From Candidatus Bathyarchaeota archaeon (GTDB lineage: Archaea; Thermoproteota; Bathyarchaeia; 40CM-2-53-6), in the NCBI GenBank assembly GCA_005888735.1, contig VBBN01000037.1, positions 1-64,000 on the forward strand: 64,000 nt of DNA, written 5' to 3'. Positions 36,243 through 45,507 of the stretch are shown piece after piece. Positions within the stretch are counted from its first letter, which is position 1, and every line of letters starts with the position of its first letter. The notes below the pieces were generated by a model. It did not search any database, had not been told where the DNA came from, and was given only the letters and a program-made list of their open reading frames with translations. Position numbers and translations under genes: made by a program.

Positions 36243-37508
36243 CTATTGTGAACGCTGGATCTTCGCTACGAAATACCCTGCTGTCTGGTCTTGATGAGGG
36301 TAGAATCTCCTGGCTTCCCGAAGGCCTATTCCCTCCGATCCAAAGCTGTTCAGGCAGGGAATCAGCTCGAATTCTGAATTGTTCCGGAGGAATTCTGAAA
36401 CGACGCTTTCGTTTTCTTCGGTGGTGATGCTGCAGGTGCAGTACAAGATCCGGCCCCCCGGTCGCGTTAGATCTGCCGCTTTTGCCAACATTCTTCCTTG
36501 AAGTTGCGAGCATTTCTCAACAAGCTTTCGAGACAGTCGCCACTTCATCCGTGGGTTATTGTCGAAAATTCCGGTGCCGCTGCACGGCGGGTCTAGGAGA
36601 ACCAGATCGAATAGCCCCCTCACGCCCAGCTCTGAGGCGTCGGCAACGAGGGGGCTCCCAATCTTGACCCCAAGACGGTGAGTCTCCCGACGCCAATCAG
36701 TCATTCTCCGGTAAGAGTAGTCCACTGAGATTATCGTTCCTCGGTTTTTCATGAACTGTGCCAGAGCCGCGGTCTTTGCGCCAGGAGCCGCGCAGAGGTC
36801 CAAGACCTTCTCTCCAGGTGCAGGGCCTGAAGCTGAGACGGCGAGGAAAGAGGCCAGGTCTTGGACCTGGAACAGACCGTTTTCAAATTGCCCGGCAAAC
36901 TGTGACAGAGATCCCGAGATGACAAAAACGTCCTCCAACCCTTTCACTTTTCCCCACTTATCCGACAACGACTTTCCGATAGATAGCAGCCCCCGTCTTC
37001 CACGATTTCGCAACGTGTTCACCCGTGCGTAGCGAGGCCTGGAAGGTGGGGAGAGAATGCGCAAAGCTCTGGTTCGGCCAAAGACACGGTAGCAGTACTG
37101 GACCCACCAGGTGGGGTTATGGGTCCTGAGCGCAGTCCTTTCAATATCGCTCGAGCCTGTTGGCACGGTGTCAGTCTCTAGTGTTTGTAGGAAACCGAAT
37201 AGGTATTCTAATCGCCGACGCATTTCTCCGGACGTGACCCCCCGGAGCGCCGTCATGACTTTCCCCATCTCAGATGGCGCGCAATTTCGTATCGCGTAGA
37301 TAGTTAGTCTCGATAGAGACTTGTCCTGCCGCGATAGTTGAAGGTCGGACAGCGCGACTTGGCCTATTCTATCTACTAGGTCGAGTTCTGCCAAAGCTGC
37401 TAGAAGCACGTCACGGCCCTCGTCGCGATACACACGAAGAGCGGGGTTCTGCGAAACGATCTTTCGAATCGCCTGCGTCTCTCCCGTCCCACTTTCAACA
37501 AGTGGCAT
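36243..37508 (-). CDS. RsmB/NSUN-family RNA m5C methyltransferase
   Basis: A 421-residue protein. The N-terminal half is NusB-like and helical, with the conserved PSRPRYARVNTLR motif in the middle. The C-terminal Rossmann domain has motif I VLDLCAAPGAKTAALA, LLDPPCSGTG (catalytic P-C) and RILYCTCSITTEENE (the T-C of motif VI carrying the attacking cysteine). These define the SAM-dependent 5-methylcytosine family acting on rRNA or tRNA. The target cannot be told here. It stands next to polB, divergent, and convergent with apgM. Confidence 0.9.
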   Translation of the reverse strand: MPLVESGTGETQAIRKIVSQNPALRVYRDEGRDVLLAALAELDLVDRIGQVALSDLQLSRQDKSLSRLTIYAIRNCAPSEMGKVMTALRGVTSGEMRRRLEYLFGFLQTLETDTVPTGSSDIERTALRTHNPTWWVQYCYRVFGRTRALRILSPPSRPRYARVNTLRNRGRRGLLSIGKSLSDKWGKVKGLEDVFVISGSLSQFAGQFENGLFQVQDLASFLAVSASGPAPGEKVLDLCAAPGAKTAALAQFMKNRGTIISVDYSYRRMTDWRRETHRLGVKIGSPLVADASELGVRGLFDLVLLDPPCSGTGIFDNNPRMKWRLSRKLVEKCSQLQGRMLAKAADLTRPGGRILYCTCSITTEENESVVSEFLRNNSEFELIPCLNSFGSEGIGLREARRFYPHQDQTAGYFVAKIQRSQ

Positions 37509-37617
37509 GGCTTCGAGAGCAAGTCTCAGTGCTCCACCTATGTCAGAGCTCGGCGGGGTCGTAATTTCCTCTCCGGCGAACCTTTTTACAGAATGCGGCC
37601 CGAACGCCTACTAGATA

Positions 37618-40183
37618 ATGTCCAGCCTCGATCAGTACATGGTCAGCCGTGAACCTTTACAGGTGCACCCGCGCGAGGACCTGAAGAGCCAGCTGGTCTT
37701 TGGGCCAAGTATCCCGCGAAATCTAACGGGGTCATATTTCATCGGTGCTGGCTATGATGGCGAGAGGCGACTGGTATTTCTCAAATTGTACGAACCCGAA
37801 ACGCAGAGGGTTCACTTCTGGTTTGACAACACAGGGCATCTACCTTATTGTTATTCTAAGAAGCCAATTGCGGAGTTGGAACGAGACGATAGGGTCACTC
37901 GCCACCCAGGATTCATACGATGCGCTAGAGGGCAGAGAGATCCAGGTCACCAAGATAATCGTCAAAGACCCGCTCTCAATCGGAGGACGCGCGACTGGTT
38001 GCATTCGAGACATCATCACAGCCTGGGAAGCAGACATTCGCTATACTGAGAACTACATCTATGATCGCCAACTCGAGCCCGGAATGGTCTACAAGGTCGA
38101 AGAAGGCCGATTACAGCTCGGGAGCAAGGAAGACCCTGCCCAAACCATTACTGACTTCCGCGAAGGGGACGAAGAATACAAGAAACTGGTTTCACGATGG
38201 CTCGGCCTGCTTGAGGCCCCTCTACCCACCTTCAGAAGACTAGCCCTGGACATTGAGGTACATTCCCCAATTGACACAAGGGTTCCCGATCCTTCTCTCG
38301 CAGAGTACAAAGTGATATGCGCCAGTCTCTGTGGGTCCGATGGAATAAGACGCGTTTTGGTACTGCAGCGGCCAGAAATGGGGGAGGCATCCGTCCAGCT
38401 TGAGGACACTGCAGTAGAATTTTTCGAGACGGAGGAGGACCTAATCGCCAGCATTTTCAAAGCTTTGTTCGACTACCCTTTGGTTCTGACATTCAACGGT
38501 GACGATTTCGATCTACGCTACCTGTACAATCGAGCGCTCAACCGGGGCTTCACTAGGGACCAAATTCCTATCGAACTGGGGCGGGAGTCGGCGGGTCTGA
38601 AATACGGTATTCACTTGGACCTCTACAGATTCTTCTTCAATCGGTCAATCCAAGTGTACGCCTTCGGAAACAAATACCGCGAGGTCACACTGGACGCGAT
38701 TTCAGAAGCGCTTCTCGAAGTGGGAAAGGCCGAAATATTAACTCCTATCTCTCGACTTTCCTATACGGAGCTCGCTCGGTATTGCCTCCAAGATGCTCAA
38801 CTAGTTCTGGACCTGACGATGTTCGATGGAGAAGTTGTGATGAAACTGGTAAGTGCACTCTCGCGAATCAGCTTTCTACCAATTGAGGATATGGCAAGGC
38901 AGGGAGTGTCGGGTTGGATTCGGAGCATGATGTTCAAGGAGCATCGAGAACGAGGATATCTCATCCCTCGTTCGGAGGAAGTCAAGAAGGCGAAAGGCGA
39001 CACTACTACCACCGCGGTCATTCGCGGAAAGAAGTACAAGGGAGGAATCGTTGTTGACCCGGTTCCGGGGGTCCATTTTAACGTCGCAGTTCTAGACTTT
39101 GCCTCCCTTTACCCCTCCATTATGAAAGCGTGGAACCTTGGCTATGAAACACTCCAGTGCGATCATGTGGAATGTAAGACTAATCGTGTCCCTGATACTG
39201 ATCATTGGGTTTGCCGACTGAAGAAGGCGATGGAGAGCCAGCTCATTGGCTCGCTTCGGGACATTCGAATTAAGTGGTACAAACCTCGTTCCAAGGACAG
39301 ATCGCTCGAAAACGACATTCTCAGCTGGTATCAGGTCGTCCAGAACGCGCTTAAGGTGGTTCTGAACGCTAGCTACGGAGTATTCGGTGCCGACCGTTTC
39401 TCGCTTTATTGCCCTCCGTTGGCGGAATCCATCGCGGCAATCGGAAGATACGACATTACCAAAACTATTGAAAAGGCAAAGGGGCTTGAAATCGAGGTAT
39501 TCTATGGTGATACGGACTCTCTGTTTTTGGGAACCCCTTCACGAGACAGGCTTGACGCGCTGATCGCATGGTCGAAGAAGGAGCTTGGGATGGAGCTTGA
39601 AGTGGACAAGAACTACCGTTATGTCGCCTTGAGCAACCGCAAGAAGAACTACCTCGGAGTCCATGAAGACAGTAGGGTGGATATCAAAGGGCTTACAGGT
39701 AAAAAGCGTCACATTCCCGAATTCCTCAAGGCAGTCTTTGTTCAACTGGTTGACATTCTAGGGCAGGTCAAAACCCCTGGAGATTTTGACGAGGCCCGCG
39801 CCAAAATCAAAGACTTGGTGCGTGAATCCTACTCAAAGCTGAAGAAACGGGAATATTCGAAAGAAGACCTCGCGTTCAACATGATGATAGGAAAGTCTGT
39901 TGGAGGATACACGAAGACAACTCCGCAACATGTCAAGGCAGCACAGCAGTTGAGGAACAAAGGCGAAGACGTTAGGGCTGGAGACCTTGTCAGCTTCGTC
40001 AAGGTTAGAGGAGGCTCTGGGGTGAAGCCGGTCCAGCTTGCGAACATACAAGAGATAGATGTTGACAAGTATACTGAGTACATTCGTTCGACCTTCGAAC
40101 AAGTTCTCGATGCTCTGGGTCTCGACTATGAAGAGTTAACTGGCGCCCGAAAACTAGAAGCCTTCTTTCCGGGGAGCTGCTAG
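37618..40183 (+). CDS. polB: Family B DNA polymerase, frameshifted near the N-terminus
   Basis: A full B-family replicative polymerase in two frames. The first ORF gives the N-terminus (LTGSYFIGAGYDG, LYEPETQRVHFWF, then HPGF). The second, from 37745, continues SYDALEGREIQVT to the end. The 3'-5' exonuclease motifs are LALDIEVHSP, LTFNGDDFDLRYLYN and YCLQDAQL. The polymerase motifs are DFASLYPSI (motif A), NASYGVFG (motif B) and FYGDTDSLF (motif C). Joined length is about 855 residues, normal for the family. The one-base shift falls near 37910-37918 at no obvious slippery site, so sequence error is most likely. It is followed immediately by cofE. Confidence 0.93.
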
Positions 40184-40190
40184 GCAACTG

Positions 40191-40937
40191 CTGACTGTTC
40201 TGCCGGTCAAGCGAATCCCCGACATAAAGAAGGACGATGACCTCGCCAAGATTATTGTCAGCGCGCTCGAGTCTGACGATGATGAGCTTCAGAAGGGAGA
40301 CATTCTAGTAATCGCCCAAAAGGTGGTTTCCAAGGCAGAGGGGCGCATTCAAGCACTTTCAAGCGTGAAGCCGTCAGCATTTGCGATCGGTATGGCTCGG
40401 GCCATGGACAAGGACCCGCGACATTTGGAAATCATCCTGAGAGAATCGAAGAACATCGTTCGAATGAGAGGCGGCCACTTGATTACAGAGACTCGGCACG
40501 GTTTCATCTGCGCAAACTCCGGCGTAGACATGTCCAATGTTGGCAAAGGCGGGGAGGAGGTGACTTTGCTGCCGAAGGATCCTGATGTGTCCGCGGAGAG
40601 GATTCGCAGTGGAATCCGTCGGGTTACTGGCTTAGACGTTCCTGTTGTGATAACTGATACGTTTGGCCGCGCTTGGCGGCTCGGGCATGTGAATTTTGCG
40701 ATCGGGGTCTCTGGACTCAAGCCCATCAAGGATTACAGGGGAACGAGAGACATGTACCGGCGAGTTCTGAGGGTCACGGAGATTGCTGTGGCTGACGAGC
40801 TGGCTTCAGCAGGGGAGTTGGTGATGAACAAGGCTGACAGGGTCCCTGTCGCTATCGTAAGGGGCTACGGGTATGCACGTGGCCGCGGAAGCGCGCAGCA
40901 GCTGGTTCGGCCCGAGGAATTGGACCTCTTTCGATAG
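40191..40937 (+). CDS. cofE: Coenzyme F420-0:L-glutamate ligase
   Basis: A GTP-dependent enzyme that adds glutamates to F420-0. The sequence LTVLPVKRIPDIKKDDDLAK to VIAQKVVSKAEGR is the classic N-terminus, followed by RETRHGFICANSGVD-like ETRHGFICANSGVDMSN, PVVITDTFGRAWRLGHVN and NKADRVPVAIVRGYGY. The tracked ORF begins at GTG 40323 and would remove the first 44 conserved residues. The frame is open back to 40158 but has no ATG, GTG or TTG in the correct place; CTG at 40191 is the best guess. It lies 7 bp after polB, so it may be translated by coupling. Confidence 0.88.
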   Translation: MTVLPVKRIPDIKKDDDLAKIIVSALESDDDELQKGDILVIAQKVVSKAEGRIQALSSVKPSAFAIGMARAMDKDPRHLEIILRESKNIVRMRGGHLITETRHGFICANSGVDMSNVGKGGEEVTLLPKDPDVSAERIRSGIRRVTGLDVPVVITDTFGRAWRLGHVNFAIGVSGLKPIKDYRGTRDMYRRVLRVTEIAVADELASAGELVMNKADRVPVAIVRGYGYARGRGSAQQLVRPEELDLFR

Positions 40938-40997
40938 CGTCGTGTGCTCCAGTAAGCCTTTTGACTTGTTGTTCTTGTAGTTCGGAAATGATCAACA

Positions 40998-42086
40998 GTG
41001 GATCGTCAGATTCGAGTGGCGCTTGCTGGGGTGGGAAATTGTGCTTCAAGCCTGGTGCAGGGAGTCGAGTATTATAGAAGTAAGAGTGCAAAGACAATTG
41101 GGCTTTCACTCCCTAGGATAAAGGGTTACTCGGTCGATGACATCAGTTTCGTGGCTGCCTTTGACATTGACAGTAGGAAAGTGGGACGAGACCTTTCCGA
41201 AGCCATCTCCGCAGAGCCAAATAATGTCAGAACTATAGCCCAACCCAGGAAGCTTAACGTCAGGGTTTCTATGGCTCAACCGCTTGACGGAGTCTCACCT
41301 TTCACGGCGGAGAAGATTCAGGTGAGTGCCGCCAAACCCTCCAATCTTGCACAAGTTCTGCGAGACTCACGGGCTGACATTCTAGTGAACCTAACGCCTA
41401 CAGGCTCGACCAAGGCGAGCGAGATGTATGCTGACGCTGCTGTCAACGCAGGTTGCGCGTTCATCAACGCAACACCTGCCAAGATCGCCGGGAACGGCAG
41501 TTGGCAGGCGCGGTTCAGGAAAGCCGCGCTAGCTCTTGTTGGGGATGATGTGATGGACCAGATTGGTTCAACCGTTCTCCACAGAAACCTTCTCTCGTTT
41601 CTGGTTGGTCGAGGAGCCCACGTTGATGAGACCTACCAGCTGGACATTGGAGGTGGAACCGAGTCGGAGATCGCTCTTGACAAGAGGCGATACGAGATCA
41701 AGAGAAGCGTCAAGACGGCCGCTGTTGCGGCTGTTGTTCCGTACAAGTTTCCCATTGTCGCGGGGTCCTCGGACTTTGTCGACTTCATGGAGAACCGGAG
41801 AACTAGTTATTTCTGGATAAAGGGGGTGTACTTTGCCGGGACGGAGTTTACGATTGACATGCGGCTTTCCCTAGAAGATGGACCAGCCTGCGCTGGCTTA
41901 CTGATTGATGCAGTTCGGATGGTCAAGGCGGCGAAAGATGCAAGCATCGCGGGTCCATTATTGGCAGTGTCTGCATACGGTTTCAAAGCTCCGCCAAGGA
42001 AACTTTCAGAATCCGACCTGCAAACCGACCTCTCATGGTACAGGGGTTCAAAGCGAGTCGTGGAAAAGCTACCCAAGAAGCCTTGA
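40998..42086 (+). CDS. ino1: Myo-inositol-1-phosphate synthase
   Basis: A 362-residue NAD-dependent synthase that turns glucose 6-phosphate into inositol 1-phosphate, used for archaeal inositol lipids and compatible solutes. It has VALAGVGNCASSLVQGVEYY at the N-terminal Rossmann fold, NLTPTGSTKASEMY, NATPAKIAG and MRLSLEDGPACAGLLIDAVR. The start is GTG 40998, 60 bp after cofE on the same strand. Length matches the archaeal/actinobacterial form. Confidence 0.92.
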   Translation: MDRQIRVALAGVGNCASSLVQGVEYYRSKSAKTIGLSLPRIKGYSVDDISFVAAFDIDSRKVGRDLSEAISAEPNNVRTIAQPRKLNVRVSMAQPLDGVSPFTAEKIQVSAAKPSNLAQVLRDSRADILVNLTPTGSTKASEMYADAAVNAGCAFINATPAKIAGNGSWQARFRKAALALVGDDVMDQIGSTVLHRNLLSFLVGRGAHVDETYQLDIGGGTESEIALDKRRYEIKRSVKTAAVAAVVPYKFPIVAGSSDFVDFMENRRTSYFWIKGVYFAGTEFTIDMRLSLEDGPACAGLLIDAVRMVKAAKDASIAGPLLAVSAYGFKAPPRKLSESDLQTDLSWYRGSKRVVEKLPKKP

Positions 42087-42143
42087 CGTTGTCCAGTCCG
42101 GTCTGAAACCAGTCCTCAAAGAAAGTCGGGACCTGTCTTTCCT

Positions 42144-42297
42144 ACGTCTCAAACGGCCGCGTTCGTACCTGGTCGTTTTTCCGGAGTTGTTTTCTGGCGT
42201 GTAGAATGGGCGATTTTTGCGCGGAACCAAGCGTGGAGTTGCGGAGACCTCGAATTCTGCTGACAGATTGCGATTCAGGGCTGAATCTGGGCGACTT
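42144..42297 (+). repeat. Dispersed non-coding repeat, copy C
   Basis: GTCTCAAACGGCCGCGTTCG, then TACCTGGTCGTTTTTCCGGA, then AGAATGGGCGATTTTTGCGC, then AGATTGCGATTCAGGGCTGA and TCTGGGCGACTTG. It starts about 58 bp after the ino1 stop. The middle block with ATCGCTAGCATTTTCC is missing, so this is the shortest copy. Confidence 0.75.
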
Positions 42298-42349
42298 GTG
42301 AGTGGCAGCTAGCACTGATGGTTTCAAGTGATGGCGTGGTAAGTTCAGC

Positions 42350-43126
42350 TTATGGAGCTGTGGACATTGAGGCATATTTTGCGGCAAGCTTGGACGGGGC
42401 CCTCGATTTCGTGATGCTTCGACCGATTATGAAGTAGTAGGTTCCGGCCGAAGAGGCAGCTCGAATCGTCCCTCCTTGTGTCCCTATTCCAGGCGAGTAA
42501 ATCGGAATTCTCTTTCGAAGTACACGGTCCACTTCTTTAACCACCGTTGGACGAGTCGCTCCTACGACAGCGCCGTCCGCCTTCCACTTCACCGCGGCTT
42601 CGGCAAATACGATGTATTGTTTTCCCACAGCTCCTGTGTTGCGGAGGACGCTCTGCCCATAGCTGCTTGAAGCATCGGGATGGCTCATGTAAACTAGAAC
42701 AATGACGCCTCTATCTTGTTCGTGTGCCAGTCTGAAGACTGGTTCGAGCGCACCCTTCCACCCGGCGAACGGGTTAACGATGATGGCGTCAAACCCGAGG
42801 CGGAAATAAGCGGAGGTTATAGCCTGATTAATTTCGTCGATATCGTTAAGCTTGTCATCGATTATGCAAGGCATCCCGTAATCATGCACGAGACCCACGA
42901 GACTACTAGTTCCACGATTACCGAGATTGAGGACTGTCGCCCGCCCGAATTTGACCGCACACAGGAATCTTGCGGTGCTCTTGACTAGCCGGAACGCTTC
43001 GTTTAGAAGGGCTTTTTGGCTCGCCTCATTAAGGTCAACTGCTAGGATGACCCTACTTGAACGGTCTTGAGAGGACTGGAACATTCTCTCTTTGAAGGAA
43101 GATCGCTGCGCGTCGCTCGGACGCAT
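42350..43126 (-). CDS. pyrF: Orotidine 5'-phosphate decarboxylase
   Basis: A TIM-barrel decarboxylase of about 258 residues that makes UMP from OMP in pyrimidine synthesis. ILAVDLNEASQKAL is the first strand, CAVKFGRATVL follows, and PCIIDDKLNDIDEINQAI carries the D-x-K-x-x-D-I catalytic array. The phosphate-binding region is IYSPGIGTQGG and the end YYFIIGRSITKS. The first 25 residues may be extra; a later start is possible. Its gene follows a ribbon-helix-helix gene by 5 bp. Confidence 0.88.
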   Translation of the reverse strand: MRPSDAQRSSFKERMFQSSQDRSSRVILAVDLNEASQKALLNEAFRLVKSTARFLCAVKFGRATVLNLGNRGTSSLVGLVHDYGMPCIIDDKLNDIDEINQAITSAYFRLGFDAIIVNPFAGWKGALEPVFRLAHEQDRGVIVLVYMSHPDASSSYGQSVLRNTGAVGKQYIVFAEAAVKWKADGAVVGATRPTVVKEVDRVLRKRIPIYSPGIGTQGGTIRAASSAGTYYFIIGRSITKSRAPSKLAAKYASMSTAP

Positions 43127-43131
43127 CTATC

Positions 43132-43284
43132 CTACCTTTGATCTGTTCGCCATAACTCTCTCCGCAGAAGGTCTCTGACGGCGGCTCTTATCGCATCGCT
43201 CCTGTTATGATAGACTCCTGCTTTGACCAATTGGTCAACATCGGTCACCAATTTCTCCGGCAACTTCACTGTGACCAGCTTCAC
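43132..43284 (-). CDS. Ribbon-helix-helix regulator
   Basis: A product of about 50 residues: VKLVTVKLPEKLVTDVDQLV, then GVYHNRSDAIRAAVRDLLRR. This is a CopG/Arc/NikR-type N-terminal domain (one strand and two helices). The ORF track starts at 43344, but the GTG at 43284 begins exactly at the conserved strand. It lies 5 bp upstream of pyrF, so it may control its own operon. No metal-binding ACT domain follows. Confidence 0.75.
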   Translation of the reverse strand: MKLVTVKLPEKLVTDVDQLVKAGVYHNRSDAIRAAVRDLLRRELWRTDQR

Positions 43285-43357
43285 GTCTTCTTCCTCACGG
43301 GCGCACGGTCTGAGATTCAAGATAAAGATAGGGGTTAGCTCCAACTCAATCGTCGAT

Positions 43358-43367
43358 AACGTATTTA
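43358..43367 (+). promoter_or_regulatory. TATA box for rps25e
   Basis: GTATTTATTC lies about 30-40 bp before the TTG start at 43399. Its A/T-rich core stands out in a GC-balanced region. Confidence 0.5.
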
Positions 43368-43398
43368 TTCCCGGCGGGGAATCAATTCTCGAACTGAA

Positions 43399-43731
43399 TT
43401 GGGTGGCGCGAAGAAGAAGAGCATGGCTCAGATGGAGAAGGAGCAGGATCAGAAAGACAAGAAAGAAGAACCCGGCCAGCAGAAGAAGGCAAAGGGCAAG
43501 CAGGTCATGGAGAAACGCGCCAGGGGGCTACAGGCTCCCGACGTGTCCGATCCGAAATTTGTTTCCGAGGTTCAGAAAATGAGCGCCATCACCCCATTCT
43601 CATTGGCCACTCAGTTCAACTTGAGATTGAGCGCGGCTAAGGATATTCTGGAAGACCTGGAGAAGAAACGTTTGATAGCAGTGGTTGGCGGAAACGCTCG
43701 AATACGAATCTATCAGCCCGCCGCTGCCTAG
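43399..43731 (+). CDS. rps25e: 30S ribosomal protein S25e
   Basis: A 110-residue ribosomal protein: a lysine-rich tail (GGAKKKSMAQMEKEQDQK) followed by the winged-helix core (SAITPFSLATQFNLRLSAAK and DILEDLEKKRLIAVVG). S25e is found in Crenarchaeota, Thaumarchaeota and eukaryotes but generally not in Euryarchaeota, so it supports a TACK origin. The start is TTG. The 3' end overlaps the convergent cyclophilin-like gene by 4 bp. Confidence 0.9.
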   Translation: MGGAKKKSMAQMEKEQDQKDKKEEPGQQKKAKGKQVMEKRARGLQAPDVSDPKFVSEVQKMSAITPFSLATQFNLRLSAAKDILEDLEKKRLIAVVGGNARIRIYQPAAA

Positions 43732-44114
43732 TCCTTTCTCATCGTAATTAGCGTGCCATCCCGAACGCGGCCAAACAGCTCAAGACCTTCAGTAATCCTT
43801 CCAAGCAGGTTTACCGGTCCATAAGGCTTCGTAGGCCCGAAGAAGACACAAACAGCGTCACCCATAGGCCAATAGCCAATTGAGCCCACCTCGACACTGC
43901 TCCGAGGGCTTTCGCCTGATGCTTTGACGGGGACCTGAAAGTAGACCTCTTGCCCGTATATGGCTGCGCGTCCGCTGACTGGAAGCTTTCGCAACAAAGA
44001 GTCAGCGGTTCGAGGAGAAGAGAACCTGAACAATTCTCCTTTCGCTTCCCCGAGGCTCTCGATAACGAAGGCCACTTTCGGCCGTGATATTTCCGCGGCT
44101 GCCTTGGTTGACAT
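43728..44114 (-). CDS. Cyclophilin-like domain protein
   Basis: A protein of about 128 residues resembling the Cyclophil_like/DUF369 family (TM1367-type). The pattern is GRAAIYGQEVYFQVP, then SIGYWPMGDAVCVFFGPT and VNLLGRITEGLELFGRVRDG. The fold is cyclophilin-like, but the isomerase residues are not conserved in this family. The ORF track starts at 44138; I chose the ATG at 44114 because it lies about 25 bp from a TATA element shared with the divergent gene. Confidence 0.75.
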   Translation of the reverse strand: MSTKAAAEISRPKVAFVIESLGEAKGELFRFSSPRTADSLLRKLPVSGRAAIYGQEVYFQVPVKASGESPRSSVEVGSIGYWPMGDAVCVFFGPTKPYGPVNLLGRITEGLELFGRVRDGTLITMRKD

Positions 44115-44137
44115 GCAAAACATTGGGGATTCGCCCA

Positions 44138-44148
44138 ATCTATATAAT
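44138..44148. promoter_or_regulatory. Bidirectional TATA element
   Basis: CTATATAATGG lies between the cyclophilin-like gene (minus, start about 25 bp away) and the cyclic-diphosphoglycerate synthetase-like gene (plus, start 44189). Being near-symmetrical, it could serve both directions. Confidence 0.45.
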
Positions 44149-44188
44149 GGACATAGAACCCCCAGCGCGTTCAGAGTCGGAAGAACGA

Positions 44189-45502
44189 GTGAAACGTGTA
44201 ATGATCCTCGGCGCGGCCGGCAGAGACTTTCACAACTTCAACACTGTATACAAGGATTCAAAGGATCATACTGTCGTTGCTTTCACAGCAGCGCAAATAC
44301 CGGGAATAGCAAATAGAACTTTTCCAGCCGACCTCGCCGGGCCTCAGTATCCCCACGGCATTCCGATTTTTCCCGAAGACCAACTTCCAAGCCTAATCCG
44401 TCAACATCATGCGGATTTGGTTGTTCTCTCATACAGCGACCTCTCGTATCAAGAGGTTGTACACAAGGCTTCGATCGCTCTTGCCGCAGGAGCAGACTTC
44501 GAGCTGCTCGGCCCAAAGAGCACGATGCTCCATTCTCGCCTCCCAGTTGTATCAGTGGGAGCGATTAGGACAGGCGCGGGAAAGAGCACTGTCTCCCGAA
44601 AGGTCTCAGAAATTCTGCGTCATCATGGAAAACGCGTAGCAATCATTCGACATCCGATGCCGTACGGTGACCTGGCAAAGGAAGCCGTCCAGAGGTTTGC
44701 CACCACCCAAGACTTGGATAGGAATGAGTGTTCCATTGAAGAGCGGGAGGAGTACGACCCCCATATTGCGAACGGTTTCGTAGTTTTCGCGGGTATCGAC
44801 TACCAAAGGATTTTGGACCTTGCCGAGAAGGAGGCCGACATAATTCTCTGGGATGGTGGCAACAACGACATTCCATTCATCAAACCGAACGTGCACTTTG
44901 CTGTTCTGGATCCCTTCCGTCCGGGACACGAGCTCAACCATTATCCCAGTGAGGTTAACGTTCTGATTGCAGATGCCGCCGTTATAAACAAGGTCAACAC
45001 CGCGGACCCAAAAAACGTCGAGCTCGTCGAGTCGAACCTAAGACAACTAAACCCGAAAGCGACAGTCATCAAAGCCGCATCTGAAATAACCCTCGACAAG
45101 CCAAACTTGGTCAAAGGTCAAAGAGTGCTTGTCATTGAGGATGGGCCAACTGTTACTCATGGAGACATGCCGTACGGAGTTGGCTTTATCGCCGCAAAAC
45201 AATTCCATGCATCTGAAATTGTAGACCCTCGAAGACACGCAGTCGGAATCATCAAAGAAACCTACGCCAAGTATCCACATCTCACTCAAGTCCTGCCAAC
45301 TATGGGCTACGGGGAACAGCAAATACACGATCTAGAGAAAAGTATCGCAGGAGTTGACTGTGACACGATCATGATCGCGACACCCGCCGATATCAGGCAC
45401 CTAGTAAAGCTCCCGAAGCCAACAGTGAGAGTCACCTATGAGCTCAAAGAAATGCCCGGACCAAGTATCGAGACGGTTCTTCAGAAAGCGACGATAATCT
45501 AG
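44189..45502 (+). CDS. Cyclic 2,3-diphosphoglycerate synthetase family GTPase-like protein
   Basis: A protein of about 437 residues. The N-terminal Rossmann-like part is VMILGAAGRDFHNFNTVY, the P-loop is VGAIRTGAGKSTVSRKV, and a Walker B-like stretch is ADIILWDGGNNDIPF. This matches the archaeal cDPGS family, which makes the cyclic solute from 2,3-bisphosphoglycerate; many members have unknown substrates. I chose GTG 44189, which lies just before the conserved strand and about 45 bp after the TATA element; ATG 44147 overlaps that element. Confidence 0.85.
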   Translation: MKRVMILGAAGRDFHNFNTVYKDSKDHTVVAFTAAQIPGIANRTFPADLAGPQYPHGIPIFPEDQLPSLIRQHHADLVVLSYSDLSYQEVVHKASIALAAGADFELLGPKSTMLHSRLPVVSVGAIRTGAGKSTVSRKVSEILRHHGKRVAIIRHPMPYGDLAKEAVQRFATTQDLDRNECSIEEREEYDPHIANGFVVFAGIDYQRILDLAEKEADIILWDGGNNDIPFIKPNVHFAVLDPFRPGHELNHYPSEVNVLIADAAVINKVNTADPKNVELVESNLRQLNPKATVIKAASEITLDKPNLVKGQRVLVIEDGPTVTHGDMPYGVGFIAAKQFHASEIVDPRRHAVGIIKETYAKYPHLTQVLPTMGYGEQQIHDLEKSIAGVDCDTIMIATPADIRHLVKLPKPTVRVTYELKEMPGPSIETVLQKATII

Positions 45503-45507
45503 ATGAC

